64,000 nt of DNA from positions 1 through 64,000 of the forward strand of contig CAWETK010000011.1 of assembly GCA_963811905.1 (NCBI GenBank). Direction: 5' to 3'. Positions 9,679-18,795 of this stretch are shown in pieces. The notes beneath the pieces are model-generated. The model was not told the DNA's origin, ran no database searches, and was given only the letters and a program-made list of their open reading frames with translations. Origin of the DNA: DATFVA01 sp963811905. GTDB lineage: Bacteria; Bacteroidota; Ignavibacteria; Ignavibacteriales; Ignavibacteriaceae. The number at the start of each line of letters is the position of its first letter. The first letter of the stretch is position 1. A program made the position numbers and the translations under genes.

Positions 9679-9706
9679 TAAGCGGCTTTTATGCCGCTTA
9701 TTTTTT
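9679..9706 (+). terminator. Rho-independent terminator of the DUF2723 gene
   Basis: A perfect 8-bp stem (TAAGCGGC / GCCGCTTA) with a six-base loop TTTTAT is followed directly by six T residues, 21 bases after the stop codon. This is a textbook intrinsic terminator on the plus strand. Confidence 0.88.
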
Positions 9707-9744
9707 ATATATTAAAATATCATTGAATTTTTAAAGACCTACAG

Positions 9745-10803
9745 ATGAAAATCCTGATACTTGCTTTATCCGGAATCGGCGATGCACTTATGTTTACTCC
9801 TGCCCTGCAGCTATTACGCAAGGAACTGCCCGGGGCGCAGATTGATGCGCTTGTAATGTTCAGCGGTGTTAAGGATATATATGAAAGAAATCCAGACCTG
9901 AACAATGTATTCCATTTTGATTTTATAAAGAAAGGGCCTTTTCGTTCGATAAAATATATCCTGGGTTTCCGGGGCAAATATGATGCTTCAATAAATGTTT
10001 ATCCCTCCAACAGGAAAGAATATAATGTTATTAATTTTCTAATCGGTGCAGACAAGAGAGCAGGGGCTAAGTATTTAAGAAAAGATTTGCAGAACCTGGG
10101 GGATCTTAATAATGTAAGAGTGCCGGAAGATGACCTTGTACATAATGCCATGACGAATATCAGGCTCGTGGAAAAATTATTAAATAAAAAATTCGATGAA
10201 GAACCTCCTCTTAAATTTCCTCTTAAAATGGAGGATGAGAATTTCGCGCTGAAATTCTTCAGTGAAAATAATATCAAAGGTTCCGATTTGCTGGCAGGAT
10301 TCCATCCGGGTTCAGCGACATTAAAGAACCAGGCAAAAAGAAGATGGGAACCTGAAAAGTTCTCAGAGCTTGGTAAAAGACTGATAAAGGAAAAGAATGC
10401 CAGGATATTGATTTTCGGAGGACCTGAAGAACGGGAACTTAAACAAAGTATAAACAGTCTTATTGATTCGGATAATTCATACATAATAGAATCGGGAAAT
10501 TTAGGTGAGAGTGCTGCCCTGATGGCAAGGTGTAATGTTTTTGTGTCGAATGATTCCAGCTTGATGCATGTTGCCTCAGCTTTAAGGTTAAAAGTTGTGG
10601 CAATACTCGGACCCACAAACCCTCATTATATTCATCCATGGAAAACTGAACATAAAATTGTAAGATTAGCCTTAGACTGTTCACCGTGCTTTATATATTC
10701 ACCCCGTCCTTTGATCTGCTTCAGAGATGATGTTCTGTTCAAGTGCATTAAGGAATTAACGGTTGATATGGTCTACAATGCTGTACTGGAAATAGAGGAT
10801 TAA
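9745..10803 (+). CDS. Glycosyltransferase family 9 (heptosyltransferase-like)
   Basis: A 352-residue GT-B glycosyltransferase of the GT9/ADP-heptose:LPS heptosyltransferase family. The N-terminal domain starts MKILILALSGIGDALMFTPAL with the glycine loop and catalytic-type Asp near residue 13. The C-terminal nucleotide-binding domain has FHPGSA near 189, ILIFGGPEE near 221 and SNDSSLMHVASALRLKVVAILGPTNP near 262-287. It probably adds a heptose or related sugar during lipopolysaccharide or surface glycan assembly at the inner face of the inner membrane; the precise sugar is not determined. No good ribosome binding site precedes the ATG. The stop overlaps tail-to-tail with the LOG-family gene on the opposite strand by four bases. 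Confidence 0.88.
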   Translation: MKILILALSGIGDALMFTPALQLLRKELPGAQIDALVMFSGVKDIYERNPDLNNVFHFDFIKKGPFRSIKYILGFRGKYDASINVYPSNRKEYNVINFLIGADKRAGAKYLRKDLQNLGDLNNVRVPEDDLVHNAMTNIRLVEKLLNKKFDEEPPLKFPLKMEDENFALKFFSENNIKGSDLLAGFHPGSATLKNQAKRRWEPEKFSELGKRLIKEKNARILIFGGPEERELKQSINSLIDSDNSYIIESGNLGESAALMARCNVFVSNDSSLMHVASALRLKVVAILGPTNPHYIHPWKTEHKIVRLALDCSPCFIYSPRPLICFRDDVLFKCIKELTVDMVYNAVLEIED

Positions 10804-11336
10804 GTATTTTCTATAAGTGAATGATATAAATAATCTGCTATTTCTTCCGGTGTATTAAAATTTCTAACCAGCCCGGCAACACGTTTCTCAATTGTTAACT
10901 GTTTATCTATAATCCCTGCGATCTCTTTCCACATCAGCGAATGTGAAACTATCGGTTTTATTTTCAGCATTTTCTTGTTTATTAATTCCCATACAAGAGC
11001 CAGTTCCAAGAGGGTCCCGGTGCCGCCCTGCAAAACCACATACGCATCTCCCAGAGACACGAGTTTTTCAAGTCTGTCATTCAGATTGGCACATTTTATT
11101 TCTTTTGTCAGGAATTCACTCGGATGAGCACCCCATCCATCTACTGTTATCCCAATAGCTTCAGCGCCGTTTTCTTTTGCTCCCCTGCTTATAGCATTCA
11201 TGATACCCTGGTATCCGCCAGTACAGACATCAAACCCCTTCTGAGCAAGAAGCCGGCCTAAATTATAGGCTGTAATATACTCTGCTTCGCCCTCCTTTGG
11301 TCTTGAACTCCCGAATATAGTAATCGTTTTTTTCAT
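10800..11336 (-). CDS. LOG family Rossmann-fold protein (possible nucleotide phosphoribohydrolase)
   Basis: A 178-residue cytoplasmic protein of the LOG/TIGR00730 group, many of which hydrolyse cytokinin riboside monophosphates or related nucleotides. The N-terminal GSSRPKEGEAEY, the CTGGYQGIMNAISRGAKENG nucleotide-binding stretch near 39-58 and the QGGTGTLLELALVWE motif near 103-117 define it. The usual PGGxGTxxE has Gln in place of Pro here, keeping the Glu. These were once misnamed lysine decarboxylases. It is transcribed towards the GT9 gene and overlaps it by four bases. Its substrate is not known. Confidence 0.82.
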   Translation of the reverse strand: MKKTITIFGSSRPKEGEAEYITAYNLGRLLAQKGFDVCTGGYQGIMNAISRGAKENGAEAIGITVDGWGAHPSEFLTKEIKCANLNDRLEKLVSLGDAYVVLQGGTGTLLELALVWELINKKMLKIKPIVSHSLMWKEIAGIIDKQLTIEKRVAGLVRNFNTPEEIADYLYHSLIENT

Positions 11337-11412
11337 TAATAATGTCCGGTTGAAAAAATGTAAATATAAAGAAATGTTTTAAGTATAGAGAAATTATTTT
11401 GGGGTATGTAAG

Positions 11413-11440
11413 TTAAGAGCGGCCGCCTCACCGCTCTTAA
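11413..11440. terminator. 10-bp inverted repeat just downstream of the yceI-like gene
   Basis: A perfect 10-bp stem (TTAAGAGCGG / CCGCTCTTAA) with an eight-base loop sits 16 bases beyond the minus-strand stop codon at 11457. No T tract follows on the minus strand, so it may stabilise the transcript 3' end rather than terminate on its own. Confidence 0.5.
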
Positions 11441-11456
11441 AGAATTGCAGCTGCAG

Positions 11457-12095
11457 TTACAGAGAAACTTTATTTGAACCTACAAGATTTACCTTGATGT
11501 CTATTTTTTCAGCAACCCTTTTACCCAGAAGCATATGCCTTATATTATAATCCGACAGTTTTATGAAAAACTCAGCCTGTACTCCAAGTAAATCGCCGGG
11601 CATTCTCTGCTGTGTAACAGGACTTTCATCAAGGTAGGTTATAGACGCGCTTGCAGTATCCTCCCTGGTTACTCCATGCAGGAAAAAATCGCCTATTATG
11701 TCTGCTTCTATTTTACTTTCGGATACTTTTTTAATATTAACTGCCTTTTTAACTTTGAATGAAATCTCGGGGTATTTTTCGGCATCAAGCCAGGAGTCGC
11801 TCCGCAGATCTTTAACCATTTTTTCAATCCCGGTATTCAAAGACAAAACAGGAAATGCTATCTCTCCATGAACTGTACTGAAATCATTTACATCAAAGGT
11901 AATCGTTCCGCTGATCTCCTTGGTTAATCCCTGTACATCCTCAAGCGTAGTGGTACTGTAGAATGATGCCTGGTTTGCACCCTCAGATTTGAAATTAAAA
12001 GTCTGTTCACCGCTGGCTTTAACCTGAAATCCCTGGGCGAAGGTTACCATTGTAAATAACATTACCAGGAATAAAGTTTTCAAAATATTTTTCAT
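11457..12095 (-). CDS. YceI-family periplasmic lipid-binding protein
   Basis: A 212-residue exported protein. Residues 1-20 are a signal peptide (ILKTLFLVMLFTMVTFA). The mature part has the YceI lipocalin-like pattern: the GTITFDVNDFSTVHGEIAFPVLSL region with the LNTG and MVKDLRSDSWLDAEKYPEISFK motif near 95-115 and DFFLHGVTRE near 140. YceI proteins bind isoprenoid-type lipids in the periplasm. The upstream small membrane-protein gene overlaps its start by four bases (ATGA type), so the two are translationally coupled, which hints at a joint role such as electron-carrier or quinone-related chemistry; that is inference. Confidence 0.87.
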   Translation of the reverse strand: MKNILKTLFLVMLFTMVTFAQGFQVKASGEQTFNFKSEGANQASFYSTTTLEDVQGLTKEISGTITFDVNDFSTVHGEIAFPVLSLNTGIEKMVKDLRSDSWLDAEKYPEISFKVKKAVNIKKVSESKIEADIIGDFFLHGVTREDTASASITYLDESPVTQQRMPGDLLGVQAEFFIKLSDYNIRHMLLGKRVAEKIDIKVNLVGSNKVSL

Positions 12096-12358
12096 TTAAA
12101 TGCCTTCTTTTTTCTGAATACTAAAAACAGGATTCCGCAAATAAACACTGTTGCTCCGGTTATGTATAGGGTATAGTCGAGTCCCCATACAAAATGATCT
12201 TTCCATTCCTTATAGGTTGTACCGAAAAGTTCATCTTTTTTTTCAATAAGGACCTGGGTTTTAGTGAAAAGTTCGCCGCCATATGAGAGCCATATAGTAA
12301 AAACAATTGCTATCACCAGCAACCCGGCAGCCAGGGTTATTTTCTGCTTTTTATTCAA
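12092..12358 (-). CDS. Small two-helix membrane protein coupled to the YceI gene
   Basis: An 88-residue hypothetical protein with two membrane segments (about 8-25, TLAAGLLVIAIVFTIWLSY, and 62-82, YITGATVFICGILFLVF). Between them is a polar loop rich in Lys, Glu and aromatic residues (KDELFGTTYKEWKDHFVWG), and it ends with a basic FRKKKAFK tail. I recognise no family. It overlaps the yceI-like gene by four bases and is first in that two-gene operon. A divergent promoter region of 140 bases separates it from lhgO. Confidence 0.7.
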   Translation of the reverse strand: MNKKQKITLAAGLLVIAIVFTIWLSYGGELFTKTQVLIEKKDELFGTTYKEWKDHFVWGLDYTLYITGATVFICGILFLVFRKKKAFK

Positions 12359-12498
12359 AATTTATTTTTCTTTTATTATGAATTATATGCTCTTTTAATG
12401 TTAAAGTATTTCAAATTACAAATTAGTGACAATCCAAATAGTGCATAAAGTCTAACATAAATGTAAATTTATCATCACGAAAATTCAAAGTTTATTAT

Positions 12499-13803
12499 AT
12501 GGCCGGTAAAAATAGTGACGTTATAATTATTGGGGGCGGGATTGTGGGGATGGCATCCGCCATGCTGCTAAAACAGGCGGGCAAATATTCAGTTACTGTA
12601 ATTGAAGCTGAAAATGAACTTGCTTCTCACCAGACAGGAAACAACAGCGGAGTAATCCACAGCGGACTTTATTACAAGCCGGGATCGCTTAAAGCAAAAA
12701 ACTGTGTTACCGGACGGGAGCGTATGTACCGCTTTTGTAAAGAAAATAATATCCGTTTTGAGCAGTGCGGGAAGGTTGTTATTGCAACGGATGAATCAGA
12801 AATTCCCGGGCTTAAAATGCTGGAAGAAAGAGGAATTGCTAACGGTTTAAAAGGATTAAAAAGACTTCGCGGCGACGAGATAAAGGATTATGAACCGCAT
12901 GCTGCCGGAATAGCAGGCTTGTACGTACCTGAAACCGGAATTGTTGATTATAAACCTGTAACAGAAAAATACTCGGAAATCTTTAAGAAATCGGAGGGAG
13001 AAGTTGAGACCGGCTGCAGGTTTCTATCTCTTAATATAGATGGAAACGATTTAATTGCCGAAACTTCGGGAGGGGATTTCAGATGCAGGCTGCTTGTAAA
13101 CTGCGGCGGGCTTTATTCCGACAGGATTGCCAGACTTTGCGGCGTTGAACCCGGACTTCAGATCATTCCATTCCGCGGTGAATATTATAAGTTGAAAAAG
13201 GAAAAGGAATACCTTGTAAAAAACCTTATTTATCCTGTACCCGATCCGGGGTTTCCTTTTCTGGGTGTGCATTTTACAAGGATGATGAAGGGAGGGGTTG
13301 AAGCAGGACCGAATGCGGTACTCGCATTAAAAAGAGAGGGATATTCACGGAGTGATTTTGCGCTGAAAGATGTTCTGCAGATGGCTGCTTTCCCGGGATT
13401 CTGGAAGATGGCAGCAAAACATTACAAAATGGGTTTCAAAGAATATTACCGTTCATTAAATAAATCTTCATTTGTTCATTCTTTACAGAAGCTGATTCCT
13501 GAAATTACCGGAGATGATATTGAGGCAGGAGGGGCAGGTGTCCGTGCCCAGGCCCTTGAAAAGGACGGTAAACTTACCGATGATTTCAGAATTATTGAAG
13601 CAGATAAAATGATCCACGTTTTGAATGCCCCTTCGCCGGCGGCAACGGCTTCGTTAAGTATAGGGGATAAAATTTCTCAGCTGATAATCAGCAGACTTCG
13701 ATATATTGTTGTTTTAACTATCACAAAATTTTTCATCTTTCCGGTCTATCTTATTAAGAAAATCAAGAGAAAGGATTTCCAATGCCCGAACTTCCGGATG
13801 TAG
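12499..13803 (+). CDS. lhgO: L-2-hydroxyglutarate oxidase/dehydrogenase, FAD-dependent
   Basis: A 434-residue FAD-dependent oxidase that converts L-2-hydroxyglutarate to 2-oxoglutarate. The FAD-binding IIIGGGIVGMASAMLL is at residues 9-24, with VIEAEN near 35. The family-specific HQTGNNSGVIHSGLYYKPGSLKA is at about 45-67, and GETGIVDYKPV-type and NAPSPAATASLSIGDKI elements lie further on. Known LhgO proteins end close to the last motif; here about 35 more residues follow, including a hydrophobic stretch (YIVVLTITKFFIFPVYLI) and a KKIKRK cluster, which could tether it to the membrane. The last 22 bases overlap the start of the fpg-like gene, so the two form an operon. Confidence 0.88.
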   Translation: MAGKNSDVIIIGGGIVGMASAMLLKQAGKYSVTVIEAENELASHQTGNNSGVIHSGLYYKPGSLKAKNCVTGRERMYRFCKENNIRFEQCGKVVIATDESEIPGLKMLEERGIANGLKGLKRLRGDEIKDYEPHAAGIAGLYVPETGIVDYKPVTEKYSEIFKKSEGEVETGCRFLSLNIDGNDLIAETSGGDFRCRLLVNCGGLYSDRIARLCGVEPGLQIIPFRGEYYKLKKEKEYLVKNLIYPVPDPGFPFLGVHFTRMMKGGVEAGPNAVLALKREGYSRSDFALKDVLQMAAFPGFWKMAAKHYKMGFKEYYRSLNKSSFVHSLQKLIPEITGDDIEAGGAGVRAQALEKDGKLTDDFRIIEADKMIHVLNAPSPAATASLSIGDKISQLIISRLRYIVVLTITKFFIFPVYLIKKIKRKDFQCPNFRM

Positions 13804-14579
13804 AAAGTTTCAGAAGATATTTTAACCGGACCTCATTACATAAACAAATTGAGAAGGTTGATGTCAGCACGAAAAGAATGCTCAAAGGTGTTTCCTCCCG
13901 ATCGCTGCAGACTAATCTAAAAAATGATAAGTTTAATAAGACAAGCAGGCACGCAAAATATCTCTTTGCACATACAGATAATAATAAAATAATGGTGCTG
14001 CACTTTGGGATGACAGGTTCTCTACATTATTATAAGGATGACGAAGAAAAGCCCGAACACACAAGAATGCTGATCAACTTTAAGAATGGCTATCACCTTG
14101 CTTTTGATTGTCCCCGGAAATTCGGGAATATATTTCTCATTGAAGACAAACAGAAATTTATTGAGAAGAAAAAACTTGGACCTGATCCTGTTGCAGATAA
14201 ATTTAATCTTTCAAAGTTCAGGGAAATACTGGATGGAAAACGCGGAACAATTAAATCAACATTAATGGATCAAAAAACTATCTCGGGTATAGGAAACATT
14301 TATTCAGACGAGATACTTTTTAATGCAGGAATTCATCCCGCCTCAAAAACAGAAAAACTTAACAATGACCAGCTCACAAAGATTTATCACATGATGAATA
14401 AGGTCCTTAATAAGGTTATAGATGTTAATGCTGATGTAAAGAAGATGCCCCGGACTTACCTTCTTCCGAGCCGTGAAGCGGGTGAAGACTGTCCAAGATG
14501 CAGCGGTAAGATCAGAAAGAAAACAATTGGCGGAAGATCAGCCTATTTTTGTGATAAACACCAGAAAAAGGTAAGCTGA
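13782..14579 (+). CDS. Fpg/Nei family DNA glycosylase/AP lyase
   Basis: A 265-residue base-excision repair enzyme. After removal of Met1 the N-terminal PELPDVE supplies the catalytic proline and glutamate (P2, E3). The helix-two-turn-helix region is MDQKTISGIGNIYSDEILFNAGIHP near 165-190. The zinc finger lies at the C-terminus with Cys237, Cys240, Cys257 and His260 as candidate ligands: the fourth position, Cys in classical Fpg, is His (FCDKH). It also carries Asp for the usual Glu in PELPEVE. It should excise oxidised bases. Sequence alone does not separate Fpg from Nei-like substrate choice. It is translationally coupled to lhgO upstream. Confidence 0.88.
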   Translation: MPELPDVESFRRYFNRTSLHKQIEKVDVSTKRMLKGVSSRSLQTNLKNDKFNKTSRHAKYLFAHTDNNKIMVLHFGMTGSLHYYKDDEEKPEHTRMLINFKNGYHLAFDCPRKFGNIFLIEDKQKFIEKKKLGPDPVADKFNLSKFREILDGKRGTIKSTLMDQKTISGIGNIYSDEILFNAGIHPASKTEKLNNDQLTKIYHMMNKVLNKVIDVNADVKKMPRTYLLPSREAGEDCPRCSGKIRKKTIGGRSAYFCDKHQKKVS

Positions 14580-14715
14580 CCGTTAGTAATCACTTAAAAA
14601 TAGCGGAATCCCTTCTTTTTCCTTTTGTGTGATACAGCCAAACACTCCTTGCAAATTCAATTCGTAAGTTCATATTAAGAAATAAGTTGCGATAAATTAA
14701 TGGCAGGAGGAAGCT

Positions 14716-15477
14716 ATGCTGCGCAGCGTAAAAGAGATGGAAGGATTTAAGATAAAAGCTATAGATGGGGAAATAGGCAAACTTCATGAATTTTATTTTG
14801 ACGATCATACCTGGATAATACGATATATAATTGTAGATACAGGTTCCTGGCTTGCTGAAAAACTTGTCCTGATATCACCTCAATCATTTAAATCACTCGA
14901 CTGGGAAAACAAAATATTTGAATTGAATCTTGATAAGCAGCAAATCGAGGACAGCCCGGAGGTAGATAAAGAGAGACCCGTTTCAAGACAAAAAGAAACG
15001 GAACTGATTGGATATTACGGCTGGCCGATGTACTGGACCGGGATCGGGGGTCCGACTATCGGAGCCTTCCCTCCTGCTAATGCTGCAATTGCCAGAACCG
15101 AGGAAGAGATACTTGAAATGCGAAAGAAAGAAGAAAAAGATGATCCTAACCTCAGGAGTACCCGCACAGTAATAAGTTATGGTATTCATGCCAGCGACGG
15201 GCATATAGGGCATGTTGAGGATTTTCTGGCTGATGATTCAACGTGGAACATCCGCTACCTGATCGTTGATACAAGAAATCTTCTGCCGGGAAAGAAAGTA
15301 ATTACGTCTCCTGGCTGGATTGAAAAGATAGAATGGAGCGAATCCGACGTTTATCTGAAACTAACCAAAGAAGAAATTAACAATAGTCCTGAGTATGATC
15401 CCTCAAAGCCGGTCGAAAGGGATTATGAAAATAAAATTCACGAGTATTATGGGAAAAAGAAATACTGGGAAAAATAA
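14716..15477 (+). CDS. Tandem PRC-barrel domain protein
   Basis: A 253-residue soluble protein with two PRC-barrel (photosynthetic reaction-centre H-subunit-like) domains: about residues 1-80 (IKAIDGEIGKLHEFYFDDHTWIIRYIIVDTG) and 145-230 (GIHASDGHIGHVEDFLADDSTWNIRYLIVDTR). The two copies are clearly homologous. The linker of about 55 residues carries GYYGWPMYWTG and a proline/alanine stretch. PRC barrels act as small ligand or protein-interaction modules; in non-phototrophic bacteria they are mostly stress-associated and uncharacterised. AGGAGGAAG immediately upstream supports the ATG. Nine bases separate it from the galT-like gene, indicating an operon. Confidence 0.88.
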   Translation: MLRSVKEMEGFKIKAIDGEIGKLHEFYFDDHTWIIRYIIVDTGSWLAEKLVLISPQSFKSLDWENKIFELNLDKQQIEDSPEVDKERPVSRQKETELIGYYGWPMYWTGIGGPTIGAFPPANAAIARTEEEILEMRKKEEKDDPNLRSTRTVISYGIHASDGHIGHVEDFLADDSTWNIRYLIVDTRNLLPGKKVITSPGWIEKIEWSESDVYLKLTKEEINNSPEYDPSKPVERDYENKIHEYYGKKKYWEK

Positions 15478-15486
15478 ATCAAGAAA

Positions 15487-16482
15487 ATGATTGAGAACCA
15501 GATCAGGCAGAACAAAGCGACAAAAGAATGGGTGATTTTTGCACCCGACAGAGGAGACAGGCCGAAAGATTTCGTAAATAAGCAAAAGAAAAAAGAACTG
15601 CCCCGGCATGATAAAAACTGCCCTTTTTGTTCAGGCAATGAAGACATGCTGACAAATATCATTATGGAAATGCCGGATAAAAACGGAAGCTGGCAGACCA
15701 GGGTAGTTCCGAATAAATATCCTGCTTTAATTTCTGACGGCGACACCTGCAGGAAAAAGGATGATATTTATTTAAAGATGAATGGTTACGGAAGACACGA
15801 AGTGATAATAGAGAGTCCTTACCATAACAGGGACATTTCTCAAATGACATCCGATGAAATTCATCGTGTTATTGAAACTTACCATAAGCGTTATCTTGAT
15901 GTTATGAAAGTCAATGAGAACATGGTCCCTATCATTTTCAGGAACCACGGAGAACACGCAGGCACTTCATTACTTCACCCGCACTCTCAATTAATTGTAA
16001 CCGGTTTTGTACCTCACCATATAAGGCGACATGAAATAGAGGCACAGAGATATCATGACGAATGGGGAAAGTGCGTGTTCTGCGAAATGCTGAAATATGA
16101 ACTTGAGCAGAAAATAAGAATTGTAATGGTGGAGAAATCAATGGTTGCCTTTGTACCTTACGCTGCCGATATGCCTTTCGAAATCTGGATACTTCCCCGT
16201 CAGCACAAAGCGGATTTCGGGAAAATAAATGATGATGAAAAAGCAGATCTTGTTGTAATACTGCAGGGTATACTTTCAAAATATTATACTAAACTGAACG
16301 ACCCTGATTACAATTATATAATTAATACTTCAGCACGGTACGAAGCAGGAGAACCTCACCTCCACTGGTACCTGCAGATCCGTCCCAGGTTGACAACAAA
16401 AGCAGGATTTGAAATTGGTTCCGGAATCAGCATCAACCCCTCCATACCTGAAGATGATGCCGAATTTTTAAGAGAGGCTTGA
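15487..16482 (+). CDS. galT: Galactose-1-phosphate uridylyltransferase family protein
   Basis: A 331-residue HIT-superfamily nucleotidyltransferase. The catalytic HPHSQ motif (His164-Pro-His166) transfers UMP through a uridylyl-histidine intermediate in GalT. Zinc-ligand pairs are visible at Cys45/Cys48 (CPFC) and in the CVFC pair near 198-201. VPNKYPAL near 73, GRHEVIIESP near 100 and a late GEPHLHWYLQIRPR near 294-307 also match. It completes the Leloir pathway between galactose 1-phosphate and UDP-galactose. ADP-glucose/Ap4A phosphorylase-type activity, found in related proteins, cannot be excluded. No galK or galE is adjacent. It lies nine bases after the PRC-barrel gene. Confidence 0.8.
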   Translation: MIENQIRQNKATKEWVIFAPDRGDRPKDFVNKQKKKELPRHDKNCPFCSGNEDMLTNIIMEMPDKNGSWQTRVVPNKYPALISDGDTCRKKDDIYLKMNGYGRHEVIIESPYHNRDISQMTSDEIHRVIETYHKRYLDVMKVNENMVPIIFRNHGEHAGTSLLHPHSQLIVTGFVPHHIRRHEIEAQRYHDEWGKCVFCEMLKYELEQKIRIVMVEKSMVAFVPYAADMPFEIWILPRQHKADFGKINDDEKADLVVILQGILSKYYTKLNDPDYNYIINTSARYEAGEPHLHWYLQIRPRLTTKAGFEIGSGISINPSIPEDDAEFLREA

Positions 16483-16584
16483 ATGAGGTTCTGCATGTGA
16501 TGCAACTATCAAAGCAGCCTTGTTTAATTGCATTCAGGAATCATTATTTCTTTAATTATAGTTGAAATTAAAAAGGAAATTATA

Positions 16585-18549
16585 ATGGGCGAAGAACAGA
16601 AAAATGATGATAGAAAAAAAATAAAACCGGAGTACAGGATTCCACAATCAACCGGGTGGTGGAAATACCTGATAATATTCTTCGTGTTCTGGATAGTAAT
16701 TTCATACTTCTTCAATGTATTTGGAGGAAACCCGTCCGCAACGATTTCATATTCGGCATTTAAAAACCAGGTTAAAAAAGGCAATGTAAATTATGTTACT
16801 ATGAAGGGAAACGAGATCAGCGGAAAATTCAAGACAAAGGTTCTCCCTCCTTCCCATGCCAAAAAGGATACTACGGAGTACAGTTATTTTTCAACTACGA
16901 AGCCTGCTGTTTATGATGATGAATTGATGAAAATACTGGATAATAACAAGGTAACTATAAATGCGGAATCTCAGGACAATTCCTGGCTGACATATATGCT
17001 GATCATGGTTCTGCCGTGGATATTGATATTCGGATACTTTTTTTATATCCGGAGGAAAATGCAGGGTCAGATGGGCGGAATGGGCGGAGGCGGAGGCAGC
17101 GGTCTTTTTGGTATAGGCAAGTCGAAAGCTAAACGTTTCAGAAGACAAAAAGCCGGAGTGACATTCAATGACGTAGCAGGACTTGAAAGTGCAAAACAGG
17201 ATTTAAGAGAGATAATTGATTACCTGAAAGAACCGGGCAAGTTTACACAACTCGGAGCTGATATACCGAAGGGTATTTTACTAATGGGACCTCCGGGAAC
17301 AGGTAAAACTCTCCTGGCGAGAGCCACTGCAGGCGAGGCGGAAGTTACATTTTACAGTATAAGCGGGTCGGAATTTATTGAAATGTTTGTCGGCGTGGGA
17401 GCCTCCAGGGTAAGAGATTTGTTTGAAAATGCTAAGAAGGAAGCTCCTGCTGTTATTTTTATAGACGAAATCGATTCTGTAGGAAGGGCAAGAGGCACAG
17501 GGCTTGGCGGCGGGCATGATGAAAGAGAGCAGACCCTGAACCAGATACTTTCGGAGATGGATGGTTTTGAACGCAACGAATCTGTTGTGGTAATGGCTGC
17601 AACCAACCGTCCGGATGTACTTGACCCAGCACTAACAAGACCGGGAAGGTTCGATCGGCGGATCACGCTCGAGTTCCCTCAGAAAGGCGCACGAAAAAAA
17701 ATACTTGAGATACATACCCGCCATGTTCCCCTCGATGAAGATGTGAACCTTGAAAACCTTGCGGCAAGGACAGTAAGCTTCTCAGGGGCGGATCTTAAAA
17801 ACCTTGTCAATGAAGCAGCACTGCTGGCGGGAAGAAAGAAAAAAACTTCGGTGAATATGCAGGATTTCGAAGAGGCACGGGATAAGATCCTGCTCGGGGC
17901 AGAGCGCGAAGAGATGATTAATGATGAGGAGAAAAAAGTTGTAGCCTACCACGAGGCCGGACATGCCCTTGTTGCAAAGCTCCTTCCCAATACTGATCCG
18001 CTGCAGAAAGTTACGATAATTCCGCGTGGACGCTCACTTGGAATAACCGAGCAGATTCCTGAAACAGAGCGGTATAATCTGACAAAGCAGTACCTGCTTG
18101 ACAGAATTACAGTGGCCCTGGGGGGAAGAGCGGCTGAAAGAATTGTATTCGATGATGTGACAAACGGAGCCGCAGAAGACTTCAGGCAGGTTACCAGGAT
18201 TGCAAGAAAGATGGTCTGCAACTGGGGAATGAGTGAAAAACTGGGCCCCGTAATGTTTAAGCAGGGAGAGGAGCATCCGTTCCTTGGAAGAGAACTGGCC
18301 CAGCAGAAAGATTTCAGCGAACACACCCAGCAGATTATTGATGAGGAGATTCAGAAAATACTCCTTGAGATGGAGCAGAAAGCTGAAGCTCTCATTTATG
18401 ATAACCGCACAAAACTGGATGCTCTTGCAGAAGCATTGCTTGAGAATGAAACGCTTGATAAAAAACAAATAGATTGGATCCTCGATAAAATATCAGGCAA
18501 CGGAAGTACAAAGAGTCAGATAAAGGAAAATGAAAAAGTTAATCAATAA
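16585..18549 (+). CDS. ftsH: ATP-dependent zinc metalloprotease FtsH
   Basis: A 654-residue membrane-anchored AAA protease that degrades membrane and regulatory proteins. Membrane helices lie at about 24-46 and 134-156, flanking a periplasmic domain. Walker A GPPGTGKT is near 235, Walker B VIFIDEID near 289, and the second region of homology ATNRPDVLDPALTRPGRFDRR near 335. The zinc site HEAGH is near 455, with a third acidic ligand in AAEDFRQ near 530. The ATG at 16585 is preferred over an earlier in-frame ATG at 16528 because AAAGGAAA precedes it at proper spacing and homologues start here. The C-terminal 60 residues are a charged helical tail. Confidence 0.96.
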   Translation: MGEEQKNDDRKKIKPEYRIPQSTGWWKYLIIFFVFWIVISYFFNVFGGNPSATISYSAFKNQVKKGNVNYVTMKGNEISGKFKTKVLPPSHAKKDTTEYSYFSTTKPAVYDDELMKILDNNKVTINAESQDNSWLTYMLIMVLPWILIFGYFFYIRRKMQGQMGGMGGGGGSGLFGIGKSKAKRFRRQKAGVTFNDVAGLESAKQDLREIIDYLKEPGKFTQLGADIPKGILLMGPPGTGKTLLARATAGEAEVTFYSISGSEFIEMFVGVGASRVRDLFENAKKEAPAVIFIDEIDSVGRARGTGLGGGHDEREQTLNQILSEMDGFERNESVVVMAATNRPDVLDPALTRPGRFDRRITLEFPQKGARKKILEIHTRHVPLDEDVNLENLAARTVSFSGADLKNLVNEAALLAGRKKKTSVNMQDFEEARDKILLGAEREEMINDEEKKVVAYHEAGHALVAKLLPNTDPLQKVTIIPRGRSLGITEQIPETERYNLTKQYLLDRITVALGGRAAERIVFDDVTNGAAEDFRQVTRIARKMVCNWGMSEKLGPVMFKQGEEHPFLGRELAQQKDFSEHTQQIIDEEIQKILLEMEQKAEALIYDNRTKLDALAEALLENETLDKKQIDWILDKISGNGSTKSQIKENEKVNQ

Positions 18550-18795
18550 ATAAAGCACAGCTGCCTCTGCCGGCCTAAGATGGTATCGTATTGTTGTACC
18601 TGATAACGGCATCTCATCCACAACCGATTTCGACCAGGCATTAATGTTAAGATACAGCAGTCAATAATGCAGACTATTTTTAATTCTATAACCAGGAATT
18701 GATTAAAATAACAACCGTTTGACTTAAAGGAAGTTAAGTTTATTAATTGATTATAGAAAAGTTCAGCAAAAAGTTTAAACAGAAAGAGGTTTACG

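Noticed and set aside
16528..16584. Earlier in-frame start for ftsH adding 19 residues
   Set aside because: The ATG at 16585 has a good ribosome binding site and fits the usual FtsH N-terminus.
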